From Pandoraea cepalis (lineage in GTDB: Bacteria; Pseudomonadota; Gammaproteobacteria; Burkholderiales; Burkholderiaceae), in the NCBI RefSeq assembly GCF_902459665.1, contig NZ_CABPSL010000012.1, forward strand, positions 1 to 64,000: a DNA stretch of 64,000 bases, written 5' to 3'. This document shows positions 47,195 through 55,577 of the stretch, in pieces; the first letter of the stretch is position 1; each line of letters opens with the position of its first letter. The position numbers and the translations under genes were made by a program. The notes below the pieces were generated by a model. It saw nothing but the letters and a program-made list of their open reading frames with translations. It was not told the DNA's origin and made no database searches.

Positions 47195-48556
47195 TCACGC
47201 GACCGGCGTTCGCATGGTCACCCATTCTTCGGCGGCGGTCGGATGTACCGCCAGCGTGCGGTCGAAGTCGGCCTTCGTGGCGCCCATCGTCAGGGCTACG
47301 CCGAGCAACTGCACCTGTTCGCCGGCGTGATCGCCTACCATGTGGGCGCCGACGATCTTGTCGGTGGCGCCGTCAACGAGCAGTTTCATCAGCACCCTTT
47401 CCTGACGGCCCGACAGCGTTGCCTTGAGGGGCCGGAACGACGCTTTGTACACCTGAAGCTGTGCATAATCGGCGCGCGCCTCGCTCTCGGTGAGACCCAC
47501 CACACCGATCTCGGGGGTGCTGAACACGGCCGTCGGAATCCGCTTGTGATCGACGCGTGTCGTGCGCTCCCCGAACACCGTGTCGGCGAATGCCTGTCCT
47601 TCGCGAATCGCCATCGGCGTGAGGTTGACGCGGTCGGTGACGTCGCCCACGGCGAAGATCGACGGCACGTTGGTGCGCGAGAACTCATCGACGATCACCG
47701 CGCCCTTTTCATTGAGCGCCACACCGCTCGCGGCCAGGCCGAGACCTTGCGTGTAAGGCACGCGTCCTGCGGCGCTGAGCAGCACATCGGTGTCGTGCTT
47801 GCTGCCGTCTGACATCGTCACGCGCAATTGGCCCGGCGCTTTGTCGACGCGTGCCACGGTGCGCTCGAGCAGGATTTCGATACCGCGGTCGCGGTACGCG
47901 GCTTCGAGCGAGGTGCGAACGTCGTCGTCGAAGCCGCGCAGCAGGTGCGGGCCGCGATGCACGAGTGTGACCTTCGAGCCGAGTCCGGCAAACACGCCCG
48001 CGAACTCCAGCGCGATGTAGCCGCCGCCGATGATCGTGATGCGCTCGGGCAGCGATTCAAGATGGAACACTTCGTTCGACGAAATCGCATGTTCGCGGCC
48101 AATGAAGTGCGGCTGGTCCGCCGGTTTTCCCCCGGTGGCGATCAGGATGTGCCGCGCCGTGATGCGCTCGCCCGTGGCGGGCAGCACGACCGTGTTCGGA
48201 CCTTCGACCACGGCCCGCGCCTCGACGAGTTCGGCGCCCGCGCGTTCGAGGTTGGCTCGATAGATGCCTTCGAGCCGCGCGATTTCGCTGTCCTTGCGTG
48301 CAATGAGCGTTTTCCAGTCGAACGTGGGGGAGGGCACTTGCCAGCCGAAACCGGCGGCATCTTCGAACTCGTCGGCGAAACGGCTCGCATAGACGAGCAA
48401 CTTCTTCGGCACACAACCGCGAATGACGCAGGTGCCGCCGACGCGAAACTCCTCCGCGACTTTCACACGGGCGCCGTATTGCGCCGCGACGCGTGCTGCG
48501 CGCACACCGCCCGAACCGGCACCGATTACGAAAAGGTCCACATCGAACTGGGGCAT
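47195..48556 (-). CDS. gor: Glutathione-disulfide reductase
   Basis: 453 residues from the ATG at 48556, preceded by AGGAGT. FAD fold FVIGAGSGGVRAARVAAQYG, redox disulfide Cys43/Cys48 (GGTCVIRGCVPKK), NADPH fold IIGGGYIALEFAG, FAVGDVTDRVNLTP, and the C-terminal catalytic His438 (VHPTAAEEWV). It keeps glutathione reduced in the cytosol. A VHRGP loop following the NADPH fold fits NADPH use. It is monocistronic and convergent with the NSS transporter gene. Confidence 0.94.
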   Translation of the reverse strand: MPQFDVDLFVIGAGSGGVRAARVAAQYGARVKVAEEFRVGGTCVIRGCVPKKLLVYASRFADEFEDAAGFGWQVPSPTFDWKTLIARKDSEIARLEGIYRANLERAGAELVEARAVVEGPNTVVLPATGERITARHILIATGGKPADQPHFIGREHAISSNEVFHLESLPERITIIGGGYIALEFAGVFAGLGSKVTLVHRGPHLLRGFDDDVRTSLEAAYRDRGIEILLERTVARVDKAPGQLRVTMSDGSKHDTDVLLSAAGRVPYTQGLGLAASGVALNEKGAVIVDEFSRTNVPSIFAVGDVTDRVNLTPMAIREGQAFADTVFGERTTRVDHKRIPTAVFSTPEIGVVGLTESEARADYAQLQVYKASFRPLKATLSGRQERVLMKLLVDGATDKIVGAHMVGDHAGEQVQLLGVALTMGATKADFDRTLAVHPTAAEEWVTMRTPVA

Positions 48557-48943
48557 TGCTGACTCCTGTTGGTCGTGCCGCGCGTCGAACCGTGGCAGCG
48601 CAAGTGCGCGCAGCGTGTCGACGAGCACAGCTTCTGGCGATGAGCGATTGTGCCAGAGACCGGCTCGGGACGTCGGCGGGCCACCCCGATTTCAGAGCCG
48701 TCCGAGGCCGGAGTCGGCGATTGCCGCATCGCCGGCGCCGATCGCATGCGGACGTGTCACGCGTAGCCATCCGATGTTTCTGAAATGAAACAATTCGTGG
48801 GTATCGCCGCGGCAGCGCACATGTCACGGAAATGGAAGTGTCTAAGAATCAATGGGTTGTGGATCGTGGTCCGAAAGTTGCTCTGAATCGCTCGGGACAG
48901 GCGGGATTGACCGCAGACAGAAGACGATGTGGACGAGGATGTC
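48557..48943. other. Divergent intergenic between gor and a secreted protein
   Basis: 387 bp containing the gor promoter and that of the following plus-strand gene. No operator or further gene is recognised. Confidence 0.45.
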
Positions 48944-49456
48944 ATGACGAAGTCGCTCTTTCGCCTCATGGGCGCCATGCTAGCGCTGGCGTGGCTGTGT
49001 TGCTTCTGGATACCGGCATCGGCACATGCCGCGAATCCGTCGGGCACCCTGCGTCATGCGGGGGCATCGGCGAGCAAGAAGACCACGGCCGCACACACCT
49101 GGCATGGCGTCCGGCTGTCGCGGGCCGCACGCATGAAGCGTGCGGCCCGAGCGCCCGAATTCGCACCGCCGGGCGCCCCGCCGCCGGCACTCGTCGGTGT
49201 CGCGCCGGCCCCGTGGCACGATGTGTTCACGGATGCAGGCGTCTGGGCGTCGGATCCGATTGTCGTGAGCGGAGGCACGCTCGGCGGCATGCTGGGGAAT
49301 GCCGGGGTGACGCGATCCGACGACGGCATGGTCACCGGACCTCACGCCGGGCTGACGGGCCTGTATCAAACCGTCTGGCATCGTGCGCTGTCCAATCCTG
49401 CATCGACCACACAACTCTTCGCCGGTGCGCCTGAATACTTCGGGCTGCATTTCTAA
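48944..49456 (+). CDS. Hypothetical exported protein
   Basis: 170 residues from the ATG at 48944; a GTG five codons upstream is an alternative. A clear signal peptide (LMGAMLALAWLCCFWIPASA, cleavage near residue 30) precedes a basic, Ala/Arg-rich stretch and then a Gly/Pro/Val-rich tail with APEYFGLHF at the end. No family is recognised. It could be periplasmic or secreted. Codon use matches its neighbours. Confidence 0.6.
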   Translation: MTKSLFRLMGAMLALAWLCCFWIPASAHAANPSGTLRHAGASASKKTTAAHTWHGVRLSRAARMKRAARAPEFAPPGAPPPALVGVAPAPWHDVFTDAGVWASDPIVVSGGTLGGMLGNAGVTRSDDGMVTGPHAGLTGLYQTVWHRALSNPASTTQLFAGAPEYFGLHF

Positions 49457-49951
49457 CCCCATCGGGTGCTTGTGCTCCATCTGCCCCATCGCGGCCGACC
49501 GGCCGCGTCGCGGGACACCCATGCATTTCCGGTGCGATACGGGCAATGCGCATGCCGCATTCCCCGCCGAGTTGATCGGTATCCGATGCGTTATGCGCGC
49601 CGAGTCGCGCGTCGCGCGCTGCGCATTGCACCCGCGCCGGCCCTGCACCCCCAGCCTTTCAGGCACATTGGCGCGCCTTGCGCTCAAGCTTGCCTCGCCA
49701 AGCGCAATGCGGTTAGCATGAATCCGCAGCCAACGTGTGGCATTCCCTCAGCACATGCCGACGGCGGGCATGCCATTCCGTCCCCCAGCCCCCTTATGAG
49801 CCCGCCTGATGCGTCCGTAAAACATCATCCCCAGAGGAAAGCGATACCCATGCGTGGCGACCGATACCTTTGCGCGACGCGCACGCAACGCAACGTCAAA
49901 TGCGAATCGATTTAGGCGATGTCCGCGGCATCGCAGGGAGAAGTGAAAGGC
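49457..49951. other. Intergenic before the epsilon-like gene
   Basis: 495 bp with the epsilon-like gene's promoter. Two overlapping plus-strand frames of 112-149 codons exist but their Arg/Pro/His-rich translations look non-coding. No trace of an upstream atpD was seen. Confidence 0.5.
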
Positions 49952-50377
49952 ATGGCATTACTCAAGGTCGACGTGGTGAGCACCGAGCGGGCGATATTTT
50001 CGGGCGAGGCCCGTTTCATCGCGGTGCCCGGCACAGCGGGCGAATTGGGTGTGCTCCCCGGGCACACGCCGCTGCTCACGGGCGTGCGTCCCGGCACGGT
50101 GAGGATCGAGGCGAGTGACGGCACCGATACGTTTCTTTACATCGCAGGCGGTTTCGTCGAGATTCAGCCGAATCGGGTGACGATTCTGGCCGACACCGCC
50201 ATCCGCGCCGAGAGTCTTGATGAAGCCCGCGCCGAGCGCGCGCGCGAGGAGGCCAAGGCGGTGCTCGAAACCCAGGCGAGCAATATCGATTACGCCAAGG
50301 CGCAAGCGGAGCTGACGGAAGCTGTGGCGCAATTGCAGGCCATTCGACGCATTCGCAAGCAAAAGGGGTCTCGCTGA
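49952..50377 (+). CDS. atpC: Stand-alone F-type ATP synthase epsilon subunit
   Basis: 141 residues from the ATG at 49952 with GAAAGG upstream; a longer frame adds 11 residues. Typical epsilon: N-terminal beta domain ([30 protein letters not shown]) and a C-terminal two-helix domain ([20 protein letters not shown] to the end). Normally atpC ends the atpIBEFHAGDC operon next to atpD. Here it is alone, with its own terminator at 50421-50453 and unrelated neighbours, so it is probably a second copy. It may regulate or substitute for the operonic subunit; whether it is used is unknown. Confidence 0.88.
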   Translation: MALLKVDVVSTERAIFSGEARFIAVPGTAGELGVLPGHTPLLTGVRPGTVRIEASDGTDTFLYIAGGFVEIQPNRVTILADTAIRAESLDEARAERAREEAKAVLETQASNIDYAKAQAELTEAVAQLQAIRRIRKQKGSR

Positions 50378-50420
50378 GCCAGTGACACGGCGCATCGGCG
50401 CCAACGCCAACGCCAGCAAG

Positions 50421-50453
50421 ACGGGCAGTCCTCACGGGCTGCCCGTTTTTTTT
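50421..50453 (+). terminator. Intrinsic terminator after atpC
   Basis: 11-bp stem acgggcagtcc / gggctgcccgt (one wobble pair), tcac loop, then eight T. Confidence 0.93.
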
Positions 50454-50540
50454 CGCCCCTCGCTCCCGAGGTGCAACCCCCTGAGGTAAACCCCGAAGCG
50501 ATTCGACTTGCGCCATCTTTTTGAAATAACTATATTTCTC

Positions 50541-50577
50541 TCAGATAACAGTTATTGCACTGAGATAACTGTTTAGT
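50541..50577 (+). promoter_or_regulatory. Dyads upstream of the catabolic operon
   Basis: AT-rich block with ataacagttat (perfect 11-bp palindrome, 50545-50555) and a TGAGATAACT element at 50561. The latter's TGAGATAA core recurs ahead of the iclR gene. It lies about 80-110 bp upstream of the enoyl-CoA hydratase start and is a candidate IclR operator. Confidence 0.5.
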
Positions 50578-50652
50578 GAGAAATGCGTTCATCGCATGAT
50601 CGTCATCTCAATGCCCGCGTGATGCCACGCGTGGCGTGCCCTTGGAGTTCAA

Positions 50653-51453
50653 ATGAGCGAGACAGCAAAGCAATCGGAGCAGGAAGTTCTTTTCACGCAG
50701 GTCGGTCGTGTCGCGGTGATTACGTTGAACCGCCCGCAGGCGCTCAACGCCTGGACCATCGCCATGCGCGAACTGATCATCGATGCGCTCGAGCGGTTCA
50801 ATACCGACGACAGCGTGGCCGCAGTGATCATGACCGGGGCGGGGCGCGCCTTCTCCGCGGGGCAGGATCTGGCCGAGGCAAAGCATTTCGACGGTGACAC
50901 CGCCATCGAATGGATCAAGGGCTGGGAGCACTATTACGACGTGATTCGCAGTCTGAAGAAACCGCTTGTCATGGCGCTGAACGGTACGGCAGCGGGTTCG
51001 GCCTTCCAGGTGTCGCTGCTTGGCGACATTCGCGTCGGCCATCCAGGCGTGCGCATGGGCCAGCCGGAGATCAACGCCGGGATCGCCAGTACGACCGGCC
51101 CGTGGATCATGAATCACATGCTCGGCCTGTCGCGCACCATCGAACTCACGCTCACCGGCCGTCTGATGGAAGCTGACGAGTGCCACCGCCTCGGCTTGAT
51201 TCATCACCTCGTACCGGAGGAGAAGGTGTTCGAGAAGGCCCTGGAGATCGCCTCCGAGCTGGCCGAAAAGCCGCCGGTGGCCATGCGCCTGGACAAGCAG
51301 CGCTTTCGCGAGATGACCGAAGGGACGTTCCAGGATGCCATCGCCGCCGGTATGCGCATTCAACGCGAGTCGTATGAATCGGGCGAGCCGGCACGCATGA
51401 TGGCGGCGTTCTTTGCCAAGCGTGCGGCCAAGGCCGAGACAGCGAAGGCCTGA
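50653..51453 (+). CDS. Enoyl-CoA hydratase/isomerase family protein
   Basis: 266 residues, crotonase fold. Both hydratase glutamates are conserved: Glu139 (GQPEINAG) and Glu164 (RTIELTLTG). Oxyanion-hole segments are AFSAGQDLAEA and ALNGTAAGSAF. It should add water to an enoyl-CoA. TTGGAG precedes the ATG. It heads an operon with an ABC importer and an acyl-CoA ligase, so its substrate is probably the CoA-ester of the imported acid. A carnitine-type (CaiD-like) pathway is one possibility, not shown by sequence. Confidence 0.9.
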   Translation: MSETAKQSEQEVLFTQVGRVAVITLNRPQALNAWTIAMRELIIDALERFNTDDSVAAVIMTGAGRAFSAGQDLAEAKHFDGDTAIEWIKGWEHYYDVIRSLKKPLVMALNGTAAGSAFQVSLLGDIRVGHPGVRMGQPEINAGIASTTGPWIMNHMLGLSRTIELTLTGRLMEADECHRLGLIHHLVPEEKVFEKALEIASELAEKPPVAMRLDKQRFREMTEGTFQDAIAAGMRIQRESYESGEPARMMAAFFAKRAAKAETAKA

Positions 51454-51571
51454 GCGCTTCCGTCCACTGTTCAATCACGTCGCGCCGCTCGGCATTGGGC
51501 TCAGCATTGCCGGGCGGCAACCATGACAGGGCATGCGCACCGCGTCTGTCCACACGCTAGCGGAGTTTCTA

Positions 51572-52654
51572 ATGTCACATTCGCACGACCCGCAAAACCC
51601 GTCCCGTCGCCGCCTGCTGCAGCTGGCCGGCACCGCCGCGCTGGCAGGCGCTTTGCCGTTGGCCGCATCGCGCACGGCGTATGCCCAGGCACGCCAATTG
51701 ATCGTCTCCGATCCGGGCGGCCCGTACACGACGGCGTACCGCCGCGCGTTCTACGATCCGTTCGAGAAAGCCACCGGCATCAAGGTGGTGAGCGTGGCGC
51801 GCGATTCGCAGCCGGTGGCGCAGTTCGCCGCGATGGTGCAGACGAAGAACTTCGTGTGGGATGTGACTACGCTCACGCTCTCCGCCGACATTCCGTATCT
51901 GGAGTCGAAGGGCTTTCTCGAGCCCATCGGCATGAAGGTCGCCGATTTCCCCGGCATCATGCCCGAGGCGGTGACGCCCGACTGGCTGGGGGTCGACGTG
52001 TATTCGACCGTACTGGCCTACCGCACCGACAAATTCCCGAAAGACGCGCCGCAGACGTGGGCGGACTTCTGGGACGTAAAGCGCTTTCCGGGCCGCCGCT
52101 CGCTGCGCCGCAGCCCGCTCGACACGCTCGAGCAGGCGCTCATGGCCGACGGTGTGTCGATCGACAAGCTCTACCCGCTCGATCTCGACCGCGCCTTCAA
52201 GTCGCTCGACAAGATCAAGCCGCACATCGATCTTTGGTGGACGTCTGGCGCGCAGGCCATGCAAGCGATCCAGAACGGCGACGTCGACATGATGTCGACG
52301 TGGAACGGTCGCGCGCAGGCCGCCATCGACAACAAAGCGCCGGTGAAGATCGTCTGGAACCAGGGGCTGTATTCCATTGAAGGGTGGGGCATTCCGAAGG
52401 GCACGCCGCGCGCCGAATTCGCACGGCAGTTTGTTCGGTTCTGCGGCGACCCGGCACGTCAGGCGTTGATTACCCAGGATCTTGCGTACGGTCCGACGAA
52501 CCTCAAGGCGTTCGACGCGATCCCGAAGGATCGCGCCCCGTTGATGCCCACGGCCCCGGCCAATTTGAAGGGCATGCGTTTGCCAAGCCCGCAGTGGTGG
52601 GCCGAGAACCGTACGAAGGCGACGGAGCGTTTCAACGCATGGCTGTTGTCGTAA
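51572..52654 (+). CDS. ABC transporter substrate-binding protein (PotD/FbpA-like)
   Basis: 360 residues from the ATG at 51572, with GGAG upstream. A Tat-type signal peptide (Ser-Arg-Arg-Arg, then LLQLAGTAALAGALPLAASR and AYAQA) is followed by a type 2 periplasmic binding fold like that of polyamine or iron-binding proteins (IVSDPGGPYTTAYRRAFYDP, MMSTWNGRAQAAI). It captures the solute for the ABC permease encoded next. The ligand is unknown; a carboxylate or amine is likely given the adjacent CoA ligase. Confidence 0.9.
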   Translation: MSHSHDPQNPSRRRLLQLAGTAALAGALPLAASRTAYAQARQLIVSDPGGPYTTAYRRAFYDPFEKATGIKVVSVARDSQPVAQFAAMVQTKNFVWDVTTLTLSADIPYLESKGFLEPIGMKVADFPGIMPEAVTPDWLGVDVYSTVLAYRTDKFPKDAPQTWADFWDVKRFPGRRSLRRSPLDTLEQALMADGVSIDKLYPLDLDRAFKSLDKIKPHIDLWWTSGAQAMQAIQNGDVDMMSTWNGRAQAAIDNKAPVKIVWNQGLYSIEGWGIPKGTPRAEFARQFVRFCGDPARQALITQDLAYGPTNLKAFDAIPKDRAPLMPTAPANLKGMRLPSPQWWAENRTKATERFNAWLLS

Positions 52655-52688
52655 GCCGTCAAGCACCGCGAAGCAGGAAGAGACGACT

Positions 52689-53762
52689 ATGAGTACCAAA
52701 CTGGAAACCATGGGTCTTGCCAAGACGTATCGCGAGACCCCCGCGCTCCTGCCGACCGACCTGCGGGTCGCGGCGGGAGAATTTCTGACCTTGCTCGGCC
52801 CGTCGGGCTCGGGCAAGACCACGCTGTTGCAGATGATTTCGGGGCTGGTCGAGCCGAGCGCCGGGCAACTGCTCATCGACGGGCGCGACGCCACACACGA
52901 AGCGCCCGGCAAGCGCGGCATCGGGATGGTGTTCCAGAGCTACGCGCTTTTTCCGCACATGACGGTCTGGGACAACGTGGCGTACGGCTTGCGCATGCGC
53001 AAGCTGCCGCGCGCCGAACTGGCGCCGGCCGTCGACGCCGCGCTCGCGATGGTCAAGATGCAAGCGTTCGCGCAGCGACTGCCGTCGGAGTTGTCGGGTG
53101 GGCAGCAGCAGCGCATTGCGCTTGCCCGTTGCTTCGCGTTCCGTCCCTCGATCATCTTGCTCGACGAACCGCTCGGCGCGCTCGACAAGAAATTGCGTGA
53201 GCACATGCAACTGGAAATCCGGCGTCTGCACCAGGAGTTGGGCGCGACGTTCATCTACGTCACGCACGATCAGGATGAGGCGCTCACGCTGTCCGACCGT
53301 ATTTGCCTGATGAATCAGGCGCGCATTGAGCAGATCGGTACGCCGTCGCAGTTATACGACCGCCCGGCAACGCGCTTCGCCGCGGATTTCCTCGGCCATT
53401 CCAATTTGCTCGACGGCGTGGTCGAGCGCATGGACGACGGCCGTGTTGCGCTGCGTGTGGGCGAGCGTTGGGTACCGATCGGCCCGAGTCCCGACTTGCC
53501 CGCTGCGGGAGAGGCCAGTCTACTGGTGCGCCCGGAGGCGGCGCGTCTGACGTCGCCCGAAGACGGCACGCTCGCTGGCACGATTCGCCAGGTCGTTTTC
53601 GTGGGCTCGGATACGCGCGCCATTGTCTCGCTGGGGCAGGGGAACGATGGGGCGCAGGGGGCCGACTTCACCGTGCGCTGCCCGCGCGACCTGACGCCGC
53701 GCGTCGGTGAGCGCGTCGGACTGGCGTGGGATCACGGCCGTGCGACGCTGCTCACGCGCTGA
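52689..53762 (+). CDS. ABC transporter ATP-binding protein (PotA-type)
   Basis: 357 residues. Walker A GPSGSGKTT (37-45), Q-loop VFQSYALFPH, signature LSGGQQQR (135 on), Walker B IILLDEPLGALD, switch His in THDQDEALTL, and a C-terminal TOBE-like domain (residues 240-357). It energises uptake of the operon's solute. It is 34 bp downstream of the binding-protein gene and 46 bp before the permease gene. Confidence 0.93.
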   Translation: MSTKLETMGLAKTYRETPALLPTDLRVAAGEFLTLLGPSGSGKTTLLQMISGLVEPSAGQLLIDGRDATHEAPGKRGIGMVFQSYALFPHMTVWDNVAYGLRMRKLPRAELAPAVDAALAMVKMQAFAQRLPSELSGGQQQRIALARCFAFRPSIILLDEPLGALDKKLREHMQLEIRRLHQELGATFIYVTHDQDEALTLSDRICLMNQARIEQIGTPSQLYDRPATRFAADFLGHSNLLDGVVERMDDGRVALRVGERWVPIGPSPDLPAAGEASLLVRPEAARLTSPEDGTLAGTIRQVVFVGSDTRAIVSLGQGNDGAQGADFTVRCPRDLTPRVGERVGLAWDHGRATLLTR

Positions 53763-53808
53763 GCAAATTTCGTCAACGCCCTCGTCATCCGCTTCAGGAG
53801 TTTTTGTC

Positions 53809-55560
53809 ATGTGGCTTGTTCAGCGCCTACCTCAGGCGGGGCCTCGTATTGCCTGGCCGCGACAGGTGGCCCGGTGGTTGCCGGCCTTGCCCGCGTTGCT
53901 GTTCCTCGTGGTGTTCTTCATCGTGCCGGTCGTCGAGATTCTGCAGGGCGGCCTCTACGATGCCGACGGCGTGCTGTCCGTCGCTCAGTTTGCCCGCATG
54001 ACGCACTCGGCCGTGTACATCAAAGTGCTGGCTTCGACGTTCTGGATTGCGTTTCTTACCGCCGGGCTTTCGGTCCTGCTCGGTTATCCGGTGGCGTATC
54101 TGCTCGCGCGGCTGTCGGCGCGCTCGCGTGAGCGCTGGTTGCTATGGATCGTGCTGCCGTTCTGGACCAGTTATCTCGTCAAGACGTATGCGTGGATGCT
54201 GCTGCTCTCGAAGACCGGCCTGCTCACGGTCGTGGCCACGCATCTCGGGCTGATCGATAGCGCGGGCACGCTTGCGCCGTCGCTCACCGGTGTGCTGATC
54301 GGCATGGTGCACGCGATGCTGCCACTCGCCGTCATGACGATGTTGCCGATCATGCGCGGCATCAACATGCAGCTGGTGCAAGCGGCGCAAACGCTCGGGG
54401 CTGACCGCGCGACGGGCTTCTTCACCGTTTTCCTGCCGCTGTCCGGGGCGGGTGCGGCCGCCGCCGGGTTGCTGGTCTTCATCACGAGCCTGGGTTTCTT
54501 CATCGTGCCCGCACTGCTTGGCTCTCCGCGCGAATCGATGGTGGCGCAGCTCGTCATCTCGTCGGTACTCGATCTGTTCGACCTGCGCTTTGCCGGCGCG
54601 CTCTCGAGCGTGCTGCTGCTGTGCTCGATTGTCGTGTTCTTCGTGTACGACCGCGTCGTGGGGTTGTCGTCGCTCGCCGGCGAAGCGCCGGAACGTCGTG
54701 CGGGGACCGGTGGGCGCATGTTGCCCATGCTCATCGCCATTGGGCGGCTCGCGGGCAAGGTGTCGCTCTCGGGCGGACGCCCGCGGGCGGGGGGGGGCTT
54801 CGGTCTCAAGGCGTACACGGGGGCGGTCGTGTTCGCCCTGGTGTTGCCGATTGCGTTTGTGGTGCCGCTGGCCTTCACCAAGCAGTCGTTCGTGGCGTTT
54901 CCCCCGCAACTCTTCACAGTGAAATGGTTTGTGGCGTTCATCGAGTCGAGTGTGTGGCAGGCGGCGTTGCTGCGCTCGCTTGGCGTGGGCTTCGCCACGG
55001 CGACACTTGCCCTCATCCTCGGTTTCGGCGCCAGCCTGGCGCTCGTGCGGCTGCCGTCGCGGTGGCGCAAGCCGCTGTTCGCCATGTTCATCGCGCCGTT
55101 GATCGTGCCGCGCATCGTGGTCGCCGTCGGCTTGCTGTATTTGTTTGCGCGCTGGGGGCTCGCCGGCACCAATGCCGGTCTCGTCATCGGCCACACGGTG
55201 CTTGCGATTCCCTATGTCGTGGTCACGCTTTCGGCGAGCTTCAAGCGCTTCGACTGGCGGCTCGACGATGCCGCCAAGATGCTCGGTGCATCGGCCTTTA
55301 CCCGCGTGCGCACCGTGTTGCTGCCGTTGCTCGCGGCGAGCCTGGGATCGGCATTCCTGTTCGCCTTCATCGTGTCGTTCGACGACCTGACCATCGCCAT
55401 CTTCGTGTCTGGCGGCATCAACACCACGCTACCCAAGCAGATGTGGGACGACATCCAGTTGGCCGTCACGCCGACGCTGGCTGCCGTGGCGACCTCGCTG
55501 GTGTTTCTGATGGTGTTCATCGTCTGGCTGTCGTCGATCTTTAAACGCAAGCGCTATTGA
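53809..55560 (+). CDS. ABC transporter permease, two fused domains
   Basis: 583 residues from the ATG at 53809 (AGGAG eight bases ahead); an earlier frame would add 34 residues overlapping the ATPase gene. Two full permease halves are joined: one at about residues 20-290, with an EAA-type loop (QAAQTLGADRATGFFTVFLP), the other at about 325-583 (DAAKMLGASAFTRVRTVLLP). The linker around residues 295-330 is Gly/Arg-rich. Polyamine-type importers usually have two separate permeases (PotB, PotC); the fused form resembles iron importers such as FbpB. Confidence 0.91.
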   Translation: MWLVQRLPQAGPRIAWPRQVARWLPALPALLFLVVFFIVPVVEILQGGLYDADGVLSVAQFARMTHSAVYIKVLASTFWIAFLTAGLSVLLGYPVAYLLARLSARSRERWLLWIVLPFWTSYLVKTYAWMLLLSKTGLLTVVATHLGLIDSAGTLAPSLTGVLIGMVHAMLPLAVMTMLPIMRGINMQLVQAAQTLGADRATGFFTVFLPLSGAGAAAAGLLVFITSLGFFIVPALLGSPRESMVAQLVISSVLDLFDLRFAGALSSVLLLCSIVVFFVYDRVVGLSSLAGEAPERRAGTGGRMLPMLIAIGRLAGKVSLSGGRPRAGGGFGLKAYTGAVVFALVLPIAFVVPLAFTKQSFVAFPPQLFTVKWFVAFIESSVWQAALLRSLGVGFATATLALILGFGASLALVRLPSRWRKPLFAMFIAPLIVPRIVVAVGLLYLFARWGLAGTNAGLVIGHTVLAIPYVVVTLSASFKRFDWRLDDAAKMLGASAFTRVRTVLLPLLAASLGSAFLFAFIVSFDDLTIAIFVSGGINTTLPKQMWDDIQLAVTPTLAAVATSLVFLMVFIVWLSSIFKRKRY

Positions 55561-55577
55561 TATCTGCGGAACTCCGT

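Noticed and set aside
49466-49915. 149-codon frame before the epsilon-like gene, considered as a relic of atpD
   Set aside because: The translation shows none of the beta-subunit motifs and is Arg/Pro/His-rich.
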